This document shows positions 34,363 through 43,005 of a stretch of 64,000 bases of DNA, in pieces. Below the pieces are notes generated by a model, which did not search any database, was not told the origin of the DNA, and was given only the letters and a program-made list of their open reading frames with translations. A program made the translations under genes and the position numbers. Position 1 is the first letter of the stretch; each line of letters starts with the position of its first letter. Origin of the DNA: JAGMXM01 sp964458325 (GTDB lineage Bacteria > Verrucomicrobiota > Verrucomicrobiia > Limisphaerales > UBA1319); the NCBI GenBank assembly GCA_964458325.1, contig CAYWIM010000002.1, forward strand, positions 1 through 64,000, read 5' to 3'.

Positions 34363-36369
34363 CTAATCCGCGCTCATCCTCATGTCCCCTGTCTCGCCTC
34401 CAGTGAAGGAGAGGGACTGGTCCATCCAATCGTCCGTGCGGAGGACGTTTCGGCGCATTTTGGCGGCGGCTCTTTGGGCATTGCGCTGAGCGATCGACAG
34501 AGCGGATCGAGCCATCCATTGGGAGCCGGGCATGCCGCCCCGCACCGCCCGGCAGACCTGCTGGTGAAACGCCCGGGGCAGGTGCCGGCGCAAGATCTCG
34601 TCCTCGACGCTCAGGATTGCGACCGCGCTCCCTGGATCACCCTGGCGCGCACTGCGCCCGAAGAGCTGGCGGTCGACTCGGCGGGACTCGTGGCGCTCAG
34701 TGGCAATCACATGCAAGCCGCCCAGTTGGGCCACCCCATGTCCGAGCCGAATGTCGGTGCCGCGGCCAGCCATGTTGGTGGCGATGGTGATGCGCTCCCT
34801 CTCGCCCGCCATCGCCACAATCAGGGCTTCCTCCTGATGCCGGACGGCATTCAACAGCTTGAACTCCAGTCCGCTTTCCGCCATCCGCGCCGCCAGGATC
34901 TCGCTGGCGGCGACGCTGCGTGTTCCGACCAGCACGGGCTGGCCTGTGGAATGGACGCGGACGATTTCGCCCAGGACAGCATCCCATTTGGCCTGGTCGG
35001 TCGGACAGATGCGATCGGGATGCTGGATCCGAATGCACGGCCGATGGGGCGGAATGGTGAGAACGGGCAGTCGATAGACATGCCAGAGCTCGCCGGCCGC
35101 TTCGCGCGCCGTGCCCGTCATGCCGGCCAGGCGATAGTACAGACGAAAATACCGCTGGAAACTGATCCGGGCGATGGTCTCGTTCGGATCGGTGATTTCG
35201 AGCCCCTCCTTGGCCTCGATCGCCTGGTGCATGCCCTCCCGCCAGGTGCGCTGCGGCATGGGGCGGCCCGTAAACTCATCGACGATCACGACCCGGCCAT
35301 CGGCGACGATGTACTGCTTGCCGGAGTGATAGAACTCACGGGCAACCAGCGCCTGCTTCGCCAGTTCCATGCGCCGGCCCGGCCCGCGCCAGATGCCTGG
35401 CAATGGCGAGCCGAGCGATTCGAGGCGCGTTCGCCCGCCGCGCGTGAACTCGACTTCTCGGAAGCGATGGCTGACCGTGTAATCGTGCGGAGGCCGCAGC
35501 GAATCCGCGATCTCGCGAGCCGCCCGGACGGCCTCGCGCAGGATGTCGTTCTTCTGGCGGGCCGAGATGATGAGCGGCGTCACCGCTTCGTCGATCAGGA
35601 TGCTGTCGGCTTCATCGACGATGGCCCCATGAAGCCCGCGCATGACCAGCGGTTGCTGGGATTCCACCTCGGGCCGGAGCAGCTTCCGGATCAGGCGCCG
35701 GGTCGGGTTGCGCATGAGTCCGACTCGAAGGCAGTCGCGCAGGAAGTCAGCCGCCACCTCCTTGCTTGTGGCGTAAGTGACGTCGCAATCATATGCCTCG
35801 CGGCGTTCCTCGGGCGGCATCGCGCCCGTCACGAAACCGACGCGGATGCCGCAGAACCGGTAGAGCGGCCCGAACCATTCGGCGTCGCGTCGGACGAGGT
35901 AATCGTTGACAGTGATGATGTGGCACGGCTTGCGCGTCCAGGCCCAGAAAACCGCCGCGAGGCTGGCGGTTAACGTCTTGCCTTCGCCGGTGCACATCTC
36001 AGCCAGGCAGCCGCGGTCCAGGGCCAATGCGCCCATCAGTTGCACCCCAAATGCACGAAGCCCCACCTGCCGATCGGCCGCCTCTCGAACCGCCGCGATC
36101 GCGGGAAGGAGAGCCGCATCCATTCGCTCCCGGTTTCCACGCCGGAATATTTCTCGGTACTCGAACAGACGATCCTGGAGATGGCGTGCGGAAAGGTGCT
36201 GCAGCGCATGCGCCATCGAATCGATCTGCTCGGCCTGCCGGCGGATCTCCCGCAGCAAACCTCGGCGGCGCCGGCCCACCCCGGCCCACCCGTCCACGAT
36301 CGCATCCAACCCTTTGAGGCCGGGCTTGGGTCGATTGAAATCGACGGATTGGTAGCCGAGCGAGATCAC
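34363..36369 (-). CDS. Short SecA-like preprotein translocase ATPase (accessory SecA paralogue)
   Basis: The 668-residue protein keeps the SecA motor: Walker A MCTGEGKTLTA (about 125-135), DVTYATSKEVAADFLRD, GAIVDEADSILIDEAVTPLIIS (Walker B/DEAD box), YRLAGMTGTAREAAGEL, ITIATNMAGRGTDIRLG, and RRVDRQLFGRSARQGDPGSA with the arginine finger. It ends soon after the second nucleotide-binding domain. The helical wing and scaffold are reduced or missing, as is the Cys-rich C-terminal tail of housekeeping SecA (usually 800-950 residues). It is therefore probably a specialised paralogue. Its ATG overlaps the stop of the M50/HlyD gene by 4 bp, so it is the last gene of the export-like operon. A role in energising transfer of the operon's substrates across the inner membrane is inferred from context. 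Confidence 0.88.
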   Translation of the reverse strand: MISLGYQSVDFNRPKPGLKGLDAIVDGWAGVGRRRRGLLREIRRQAEQIDSMAHALQHLSARHLQDRLFEYREIFRRGNRERMDAALLPAIAAVREAADRQVGLRAFGVQLMGALALDRGCLAEMCTGEGKTLTASLAAVFWAWTRKPCHIITVNDYLVRRDAEWFGPLYRFCGIRVGFVTGAMPPEERREAYDCDVTYATSKEVAADFLRDCLRVGLMRNPTRRLIRKLLRPEVESQQPLVMRGLHGAIVDEADSILIDEAVTPLIISARQKNDILREAVRAAREIADSLRPPHDYTVSHRFREVEFTRGGRTRLESLGSPLPGIWRGPGRRMELAKQALVAREFYHSGKQYIVADGRVVIVDEFTGRPMPQRTWREGMHQAIEAKEGLEITDPNETIARISFQRYFRLYYRLAGMTGTAREAAGELWHVYRLPVLTIPPHRPCIRIQHPDRICPTDQAKWDAVLGEIVRVHSTGQPVLVGTRSVAASEILAARMAESGLEFKLLNAVRHQEEALIVAMAGERERITIATNMAGRGTDIRLGHGVAQLGGLHVIATERHESRRVDRQLFGRSARQGDPGSAVAILSVEDEILRRHLPRAFHQQVCRAVRGGMPGSQWMARSALSIAQRNAQRAAAKMRRNVLRTDDWMDQSLSFTGGETGDMRMSAD

Positions 36370-38522
36370 AGCTGATAGCGCTTTTGCAGCAGTTGCCGCA
36401 GCCCGCGGATCCAGCGTGGGAGCAGGGGCTCGCCGGGGAGCTCGAACCGGATCTTGCCGGTCCGCCCATGGAGCAAAACGGCGGATGCGGGTTCGAACAC
36501 ACTGGCGTGCACTTCGAAGAATGGCTCGGCCGCCTCTGTGCCATCCGGATCGGTGGGCGAGGTGGCGACCGGCCCGCCCGCCCGCCAGCCCAACGCTGCC
36601 GAGGGCAGGTCCCGACGATCCCCTGGAATGATCTTGAGGCCGGACACTGGGAGGACCTGGCCGCTTTGGCCATGAAGCCGGACCTCGGCCCCGGGGAATT
36701 GCTGGGTGAAGAGCCGGTCGACATCCTCCTGCCTCACGATCGCCTCGAATTGAAAGCCGGATGGACTGACCAGCAAGCCCGCAGGGCTGCCTTTTGCCAG
36801 CCAGCTCCCGGCGAGCATTTCCAGATCCAGGCCCACCCAGATGCCTCTCTGCGATGCGCGGACGGTGAGCGCGGCTTTATCCGCTTCAAGTTTGCGCAGG
36901 GTCTGGTCCGCGGCATCGAGCAGGCTCTCGAGCGGCTTGAGATTGGGGATCGCCTCTTGAAGCGCCTGACGCAGGCGGGCCTCGATCTCGTCCCGATGGG
37001 CCTGGACCCGCATGATCTCGAGGTCCAGCTCCCGGTTGACCATCTCGAGCAGAGGCGCCCCCGCCTCCACAAGCTGGCCGGGTTTGGCCGCCAACCTCGA
37101 TACCATCCCCGCCGTCAGGTTATGCACCTGGCGCCATTCGAGACTGCGCAGGATGCCCGGGGCGCGGAAATGATGGGGCAGCGGCACGAACTCGAGGAAT
37201 CCGAGGATGCAGGCCAGGAGAACGGCTGTGACAGCGCAGGCACGCACCCGATGCCGGTCCAGTCTCGGGCTCGAGGCCAGATAGCCAGCCAGGCGGAGGA
37301 CGGGCCTGGCCACCCAGGCGACCGCGCATGCGGCCGCCATGACGATCCCGAGCAGTAAAAAACGGTCGGCAACGATCAGGAGAATCCCTCCAAAGATGAT
37401 GATGCGGTAAATGCCGCTGGCGATGCCATACGCCGAAAGCCAGAATGCCTCGGACCACGTCTGCGCCGGCGATGGTTCCTTCTTCAGGCCGAAAAGATGC
37501 CGCTCCGCCGCGTGACGCAGCTGCCCGCTTGCCCGCTGGCTCAAGTTCGGAATCCCGACAAGATCCGACAGAATATAATAGCCGTCGAATCGGAGCAGAG
37601 GATTCAGGTTGAACAGGATCGTCGAGACCGACGCGATGAACATCATGTTGTAAGCGAGCGCGTGAAGGGTGCCCTGGCCCGTGTTCACCCACACGAGCGC
37701 GGCAATCGCCGCGAAAAACAGCTCGACCATCATGCCTGCCGCTCCGACCAGCACGCGCTTCCACCGCTCTCGAAAGCCCCAGGCGGACGTCGCGTCCATG
37801 TACGGTATGGGCGTGAAGATCATCAGCAGGATGCCCATGGCGTGCACCTCGCCCCCGAACCGCCGGCAAAAAAAGGCGTGCCCGAACTCGTGCGCCGATT
37901 TAAGCAAGACCAACCCCGCGTAAAGCAGGATCAGGTTGCCCGGATCGATGATCCCCTGCGCCTGGTCCCTCAAGGCGGAGAAATGGTCGGCAGCCACCTT
38001 GAGCCCCGCGCCCACAACGGCGAGCCAGATCAATGCCCCCCAGCCGCTGATCAGCTTGCCCACCCACGGCAGCGCGCGCACCAGAAACGCGTCCGGATCC
38101 AGCAGCGGGAACCGGGCGAACATGATGTTCAGAAGGCGCGACTGGAGCTCGCGCTGGCGCGCTTTCTGGTAGCGGTTGAACAGCTGCGCGGCGTCGGCAG
38201 GGAAATCGTACTGCAGCAGGTTGGCGTGATAGAGCTGCGCAAGCAGCTGGATGACCGCTTCCTGGCCCGGCGTCTCATCCGGAGATCGCTCGAGACATTC
38301 CTTCCAGACTTCTTCGACGGTGCGGTCCGGACGCAAGCGCGCGACGAACTCATAGGCGGCGGGCCGAAGCCGGTAATACTGGTTTCTCAGAGGATCCTGA
38401 AGAACGATCCATCGCTCGCCGCGATAGGCCTGGCGCTGCGCCGTCACCGACGGCCGCAAACGAATCCGCAGGTTCGCCACGCGATACCAGGACTCGCTAA
38501 AGGTGGCTGAAGCGTCCGCCAT
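36366..38522 (-). CDS. PqqD-like/M50 zinc metalloprotease/HlyD-like membrane protein
   Basis: The 718-residue protein has three parts. Residues about 15-110 resemble PqqD-type peptide-binding modules (WIVLQDPLRNQYYRLRPAAYEFV). Residues about 150-420 are a polytopic M50 site-2-protease-like domain with the zinc motif HEFGH at 211-215 and the distal ligand Asp313 in NLNPLLRFDGYY. Residues about 440-700 form a periplasmic HlyD-like adaptor: a short coiled coil (LEIMRVQAHRDEIEARLRQ) flanked by lipoyl-like halves (MVSRLAAKPGQLVEAGAPLL; RLHGQSGQVLPVSG). Similar domain strings occur in peptide-export and RiPP-type systems. It could cut a substrate in or near the membrane while joining the HlyD/TolC channel. 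It overlaps the SecA-like gene by 4 bp and follows the GAF-HlyD gene after 1 bp. Confidence 0.85.
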   Translation of the reverse strand: MADASATFSESWYRVANLRIRLRPSVTAQRQAYRGERWIVLQDPLRNQYYRLRPAAYEFVARLRPDRTVEEVWKECLERSPDETPGQEAVIQLLAQLYHANLLQYDFPADAAQLFNRYQKARQRELQSRLLNIMFARFPLLDPDAFLVRALPWVGKLISGWGALIWLAVVGAGLKVAADHFSALRDQAQGIIDPGNLILLYAGLVLLKSAHEFGHAFFCRRFGGEVHAMGILLMIFTPIPYMDATSAWGFRERWKRVLVGAAGMMVELFFAAIAALVWVNTGQGTLHALAYNMMFIASVSTILFNLNPLLRFDGYYILSDLVGIPNLSQRASGQLRHAAERHLFGLKKEPSPAQTWSEAFWLSAYGIASGIYRIIIFGGILLIVADRFLLLGIVMAAACAVAWVARPVLRLAGYLASSPRLDRHRVRACAVTAVLLACILGFLEFVPLPHHFRAPGILRSLEWRQVHNLTAGMVSRLAAKPGQLVEAGAPLLEMVNRELDLEIMRVQAHRDEIEARLRQALQEAIPNLKPLESLLDAADQTLRKLEADKAALTVRASQRGIWVGLDLEMLAGSWLAKGSPAGLLVSPSGFQFEAIVRQEDVDRLFTQQFPGAEVRLHGQSGQVLPVSGLKIIPGDRRDLPSAALGWRAGGPVATSPTDPDGTEAAEPFFEVHASVFEPASAVLLHGRTGKIRFELPGEPLLPRWIRGLRQLLQKRYQL

Positions 38523-38523
38523 A

Positions 38524-40389
38524 TCACCACCAGAGGAAGAGCCGCAGAAAGTCCGCCGTCCGATGGGTCAAAATCCATAACAACGTCCGCTGATCGACAT
38601 CGATCTTGCAGACGCCGCTCATGCCGGGACGCCACCACGGCTCGGGCTCCTGCAAACAACCGGCGCGGACGACAAAGATGTTTTCATTGTCCTTGGCCAC
38701 GGCGGCGGGCTCGACACGCGCCACCCGGACCGGGAATCGGAGCTTGGGCTGCGAGACGAACGCGATCTCCCCTTCCGACTGCGGCAGGACCTCATGCACA
38801 TCGCGCTCGTTGATCTCGGCCTCGACGTAGAGCGTATCGATGCGCGCCAGCTTGAAGAGGGCCTCGCCCTGCCGGACCGGCGCGCCGATGCGCTGGCGCA
38901 GATCGCCTTCGATCACCGCCCCCTCGAAGGGCGCCCGGATGGCCGATTGCCCGATGCGATAGCGCACGATCTCGAGCCGAGCTCGGGCCTGGTCGGCCAG
39001 CGCTTGCGCAATCCGCATCTCCGCCAGGGCCACCGCCGCCCGGGCCTTTTCCGCCTCGCGCAAATACCGCGTCTGATCCGCGATGGCGGCGGCCTCCTCG
39101 AGCTCGAGCTGCTCGGTGTGCAGCTTCAGAAGCGCCCCCCCCGCCGGCAGCCGATCCCCAGGCCGCACCTCGACTTTCTGGATATAACCGTCGAACGGCG
39201 CAGTCAGGAGCGAGACCTCGTCGCTTCGAAGAATGAAATTGCCCTCGACACGGTAGGGATATATCGGCAGGAGCAGCGCGATCAGCGCGATGAATCCCAG
39301 GAGGGCCAGAACCTTCGACCACGCATGCTCCGGGCCGGCGATCTTTCGGACAGCGGCGTTTGCGGCGTAAAACCAGCGCGCGCCGAACCAGCGATCCGAC
39401 CGGCACAGGTCGTCCAGCCGGCTCGCCGCCTGATCGCACAGCAGGCGCAGTTGCTGCCCCTCCAGTTCGGTGAACGGGCCGCTCTGCCGCTCACAGGTCA
39501 GCACCGCCACCCCTTTTCCCCCGCGGCGCAGCGGCAGCGAGATGACATGAGCCGACTTCTGCTCGATGGCGAACTTCTCATGGTCGCGGCAAACCAGGCT
39601 TGCGCCGGCAGGGGAAGGCCAGATCACTTCCTCGTTCTGATCGAGCGCTTCCTCCATCACGACCTCGATGGCCGTCACCGCTGCCATCCGCCGGTCGAAC
39701 CGCTCCGTGCGGCTGATGGCTTTCAGGCGGACGAACCCGCGCTCGAGCCAGCCCAAGCTGGCGCGATCGCAATGGAATTCGCCGGCAACGCCGTTGCATA
39801 ACGCCAGGGCTGCCGAACGGAACCGGCTCTCCGCGTTCACCATCGCCAGGACGTCCAGGACCAGAGCCAGCTTCCGCACGTCCTGCTGGGCCTGCTGCGC
39901 CGTTCGATGGGTCTGGTAGGCCAGAGGCACATCGGCTGCCATCCGAAGCCGGATCTCCGCCTCCTGGATCCTTGCCGGGGTCGCGTTTTCGAGAAGGATA
40001 GCCGCGAGGCATTGCTCCTGGCCGGTCATTGGGAGGGTGATTCCGACCGCATAGAGCCCGGGGCTGTCGGTTCCGGGGCTGTCGAGCGACACTGTGGCGT
40101 GCCCGTTTCGCGCGGACTCCTCGGCCAACGAGCTCAGGCAGGCGTTGAACGCCATGCTCGCCCGGCTGGCATGGCCGTTCCGGGACCATTCGCCCAGCTT
40201 CTTGAGCTTCACCGGCTCGACAGGCTCCCGCAGGATCAGCAGCCCTCGGCTGCCGCCCGCCAGTCGAGCCAGTGCCGATGTCAACGCCGGCCAGAACTCG
40301 ACGGGGGAACCGCTGAATCGCCGCAGACGCCCCAATTCGTCCAGCACCGAAGCCAATTCGTCGGAGACTCCTGGAGGTTGCGCAAGCAT
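38524..40389 (-). CDS. GAF domain-HlyD membrane fusion protein
   Basis: The 621-residue protein has a cytoplasmic N-terminal half with a GAF-like sensor region (about 170-330; CNGVAGEFHCDRASLGWLERGFVRLKAISR, then VISLPLRRGGKGVAVLTCE) and a less clear related segment before it. A single membrane helix follows at about 360-376 (LALLGFIALIALLLPIYPY). The outer part is an HlyD/RND-type periplasmic adaptor: lipoyl half-motifs LTAPFDGYIQKVEVRPGDRL and IRAPFEGAVIEGDLRQRIG around an Ala-rich coiled coil (about 420-480). A GAF domain on an export adaptor is unusual and suggests that a cytoplasmic ligand or partner controls assembly. It sits between the smaller HlyD gene (6-bp gap) and the M50/HlyD gene (1-bp gap). 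Confidence 0.85.
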   Translation of the reverse strand: MLAQPPGVSDELASVLDELGRLRRFSGSPVEFWPALTSALARLAGGSRGLLILREPVEPVKLKKLGEWSRNGHASRASMAFNACLSSLAEESARNGHATVSLDSPGTDSPGLYAVGITLPMTGQEQCLAAILLENATPARIQEAEIRLRMAADVPLAYQTHRTAQQAQQDVRKLALVLDVLAMVNAESRFRSAALALCNGVAGEFHCDRASLGWLERGFVRLKAISRTERFDRRMAAVTAIEVVMEEALDQNEEVIWPSPAGASLVCRDHEKFAIEQKSAHVISLPLRRGGKGVAVLTCERQSGPFTELEGQQLRLLCDQAASRLDDLCRSDRWFGARWFYAANAAVRKIAGPEHAWSKVLALLGFIALIALLLPIYPYRVEGNFILRSDEVSLLTAPFDGYIQKVEVRPGDRLPAGGALLKLHTEQLELEEAAAIADQTRYLREAEKARAAVALAEMRIAQALADQARARLEIVRYRIGQSAIRAPFEGAVIEGDLRQRIGAPVRQGEALFKLARIDTLYVEAEINERDVHEVLPQSEGEIAFVSQPKLRFPVRVARVEPAAVAKDNENIFVVRAGCLQEPEPWWRPGMSGVCKIDVDQRTLLWILTHRTADFLRLFLWW

Positions 40390-40395
40390 CGGTGG

Positions 40396-41163
40396 CTATT
40401 CGACGAGCATCCGGCCGGCGACACCCGGCCGCAGCTCGGGATCCGGGTTGTCGAAAACGGCCTTGATTCGCAGCAATCCGCTGGCGGCGTCGACGATCGG
40501 CGAGATGTAGCGGATCGACCCGCGAACCTTGGCAGGAGCCGCCCCCGTCTCGATTTCCAGGGCCACGGTTTGACCCAGCTTCAGGCGGCGGCCGAGACCG
40601 GGCTCGAAGTTCGCGACGAAATAGCAGCGCCGCACATCAACAATCCGAACGACCGGCTGTTGTTCCTCGCACTTCTCGCCCACGTCCTTGAAAAAGCGCG
40701 CCACGTAACCGTCCACGGGAGCAACGATCTGCCGGCGGCGAACCACCTCGACGGCCAGCTCGTGTTCAATCCGGGCGATCTCGCGCTCGGCCTGTTTCCG
40801 ATCGAGTTCCTCCCGGCTGACCGAGATGGTGTTGCGGCTGGCGAGGGATTGCAGCCGCTCGAGTTCGTTCTTGATCAGCTCGGCGGCCAGGCGCTTGCGC
40901 TCGGCATCGAGTTCCTCGAGCCGCTTGTCCAGCTCGATGACGACTTGGCCGCGCGTTACGGCGGCGCCTTCTTCGAGCGGCCGCGCCCCCACAACGCCGA
41001 TCGTCGGGAACGCCATCGTGACGTCCTTGATCGGCTCGGTGATTCCAGAAACCCAGGCCGGCTCGCCCGATGCGGCCGCGAGTGCAAAAAAAACGCTTCC
41101 AGCGGCCACGCCAGCGCGGCGCATCCAACGAGTGGAGAAAGCCAGCATGGACGCCCTCGGCAT
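40396..41163 (-). CDS. HlyD/RND-type periplasmic adaptor protein
   Basis: The 255-residue protein has a likely signal peptide (RWMRRAGVAAGSVFFALAAA) and a periplasmic-adaptor body. The first lipoyl half is GVVGARPLEEGAAVTRGQVV, followed by a coiled-coil hairpin (about 85-150; LEELDAERKRLAAELIKNEL), the second half IVAPVDGYVARFFKDVGEKC and a beta-barrel domain ending in GVAGRMLVE. It lacks the membrane-proximal domain of longer adaptors. The start at 41163 lies 31 bp after the TolC gene; an upstream ATG at 41229 would overlap that gene. It should connect an inner-membrane component with the TolC-type channel encoded next to it. Confidence 0.85.
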   Translation of the reverse strand: MPRASMLAFSTRWMRRAGVAAGSVFFALAAASGEPAWVSGITEPIKDVTMAFPTIGVVGARPLEEGAAVTRGQVVIELDKRLEELDAERKRLAAELIKNELERLQSLASRNTISVSREELDRKQAEREIARIEHELAVEVVRRRQIVAPVDGYVARFFKDVGEKCEEQQPVVRIVDVRRCYFVANFEPGLGRRLKLGQTVALEIETGAAPAKVRGSIRYISPIVDAASGLLRIKAVFDNPDPELRPGVAGRMLVE

Positions 41164-41194
41164 CCCGCGGCCTCCTGGGCCTGAGCAGAGACCC

Positions 41195-42856
41195 TTACGA
41201 GCCGGATCGCATGCCTTTATCAAGTTCATCTTTGGCCTCGCGCTGAATCGCTTCGATGGCTTCGATCGGAATACTGGCCCGCCGGATATATTCCTCCGTC
41301 CGGTTCTTGAGCATCTCGCGGTTGACCTCGAGATTACGTTCCTGCAGGAAAGTGCCGCGGACGAGCTCGATCTCGAGGAGCGCCTTGCGATGCATCACCC
41401 GGCTCTCGACCACTGCCACCTTCGCCTCGAACAATTTCTCCTCGGTCTCCAACACGGTGCGGCTGTCAATGGCGCCGACTGCCAGCCGATCGGTTTGAGC
41501 GCGGAGCAGCTTCTCATGGAAATCGACCACGGATTGATAGCGCCCAATGCTGTCCTGGTAGAGCCGGGTCTTTTGCTCGGCCGCATCCAGCCCATTGAAG
41601 ATCTGCGTCTCGATCTCCTTCAATCCCTCCAGCGCGCGCATTTTGCTCATTTGGGCGGCGCGGTGCTGATTCCGTTCCGCGATTCCGCCCGCGAGCGGGA
41701 TCCGCATCTCGATGCCGACCGACCAGGCTGGGTAGCTGCCTTCGCCCATGTCATCGATCGAATTGCCGGCGGACGAGCCCAAACCGTTGAGCCCGTAGCT
41801 TGCCTTCAGATCCAGCTGGGGCAGCCGCTGGTTCTTCGTGTAGGCAACCCGAAGATCCTCCTGCTCCACCTGCCTGCGCCGAATCAGGTAGTCCGGATTC
41901 AGCTCGAAGGCAAAGTTGTAGTGCTCGGCCATGGACGCCGGTTTGAGACGCACTTCTGGAGTATCCACGGTTTGAGGAAGTGCGCCCCCTTCCGAAGGAA
42001 CCGAGGAATAGAGCGTGCACAGCACGATGCCGCCTTCATACGCTTTCTGTTTGGCTTCGTTCCAGCGCGCCTGACGAACAGACAATCCGGCTTCGGCCTG
42101 GAGCACCTCGAGCTCGGAGGATTTCCCCACATCGAGCCGCGCGCGGTTATCCTCGAGGATCTTGCCGGCCATCGCAATGGACTCGCGGAGGAATCGCTCC
42201 TGCTCCTGCATCAGGTACAGGCTCCAATAGCCCGATTCGGCGTTCGCAATCGTGAGCATCAGTTGTCTACGGTATTCCTGGAAGGCGATTTCGGACGCGA
42301 GAGCCGCCAGCCGAATCTTGGCCATCGTGATTCCAACGCCGAAGTTCCGCAGCAGAGGCTGCGCCAGGCTCAAGCCCACAAATGTTTCATACTGCTCGCC
42401 CATGAGCTTCCCCGGGTCGCCCGTGGGCGCGCCAATGTTGTTGTTCAGCTCCCGCAGCGTGTAGCCCGTCCGAAGCCGCGCCCCGCTGGGCAGGAGAAAC
42501 TCGAGCCCGGCATTGTAGAGAGTGTTCCGCTCGAGGAAGAACGGCGTGGCGTAGTATCCCAGCGAAGCCAGTTGCTGGCGATTGTTCGGCCGGTCGGTAC
42601 CGATGTGGTCGATCGAAGCCACCGCGGCCGGCTCGAAAATGCCGCGTTCGGCGTCCTCGAGCTTCCGGCTCGCACCCGCTTCGAGGAGCCTCATCAGGAT
42701 CGCCTCGTTGCGTGCGATGACGGACAGCCGAAGATCGTGGAGAGTCAGGGGGGTGGTCGACCAAGGAGGCTCAGTCTCCGCCGCCACCGCCAGCCCTGCG
42801 CCCATGGCCACAGGCAAAGCAACCGCGATGAACGACTGAACGACACTCGCAATCAT
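41195..42856 (-). CDS. TolC-type outer-membrane channel protein
   Basis: The 553-residue protein has a signal peptide (MIASVVQSFIAVALPVAMGAGLAVA) and the two-fold repeated helical hairpins of outer-membrane efflux/export proteins. Examples are FVGLSLAQPLLRNFGVGITMAKIRLAAL and the corresponding second half WSVGIEMRIPLAGGIAERNQ, each followed by long coiled-coil helices (LFEAKVAVVESRVMHRKALLEIEL). The family forms trimeric channels across the outer membrane and into the periplasm. The start at 42856 is preferred because the signal peptide begins there; an in-frame ATG at 42910 would give an 18-residue polar extension. It is the first gene of the five-gene export-like operon and follows the two giant-gene companion genes. 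Confidence 0.9.
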   Translation of the reverse strand: MIASVVQSFIAVALPVAMGAGLAVAAETEPPWSTTPLTLHDLRLSVIARNEAILMRLLEAGASRKLEDAERGIFEPAAVASIDHIGTDRPNNRQQLASLGYYATPFFLERNTLYNAGLEFLLPSGARLRTGYTLRELNNNIGAPTGDPGKLMGEQYETFVGLSLAQPLLRNFGVGITMAKIRLAALASEIAFQEYRRQLMLTIANAESGYWSLYLMQEQERFLRESIAMAGKILEDNRARLDVGKSSELEVLQAEAGLSVRQARWNEAKQKAYEGGIVLCTLYSSVPSEGGALPQTVDTPEVRLKPASMAEHYNFAFELNPDYLIRRRQVEQEDLRVAYTKNQRLPQLDLKASYGLNGLGSSAGNSIDDMGEGSYPAWSVGIEMRIPLAGGIAERNQHRAAQMSKMRALEGLKEIETQIFNGLDAAEQKTRLYQDSIGRYQSVVDFHEKLLRAQTDRLAVGAIDSRTVLETEEKLFEAKVAVVESRVMHRKALLEIELVRGTFLQERNLEVNREMLKNRTEEYIRRASIPIEAIEAIQREAKDELDKGMRSGS

Positions 42857-42975
42857 TCTTTTACGATCCGATGCAGAAGGCCACAGTCGATGTTCGTATC
42901 CGTATCCCATCCAGCAGGATGCACTTTACTGCCTGAGGCTTGATGGGTTCAACAACAAAGCCTAATCCTGCGCTG

Positions 42976-43002
42976 GCAGGGTGTCCGGGAGAATCGCCCT
43001 GC
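42976..43002 (-). terminator. Weak hairpin between the companion gene and the TolC gene
   Basis: A 6-bp stem (42976-42981 with 42997-43002) with a 15-nt loop lies just past the stop of the companion gene. The following minus-strand sequence is only moderately T-rich (CTTTGTTGTT). Partial termination is possible but uncertain, so the giant gene and the export genes may still share a transcript. Confidence 0.3.
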
Positions 43003-43005
43003 GGA

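Noticed and set aside
34363..42856. Reading the operon as a type I secretion system or an RND efflux pump
   Set aside because: No ABC ATPase/permease and no RND permease is present; the only motor is SecA-like and the only polytopic membrane protein is the M50 protease.
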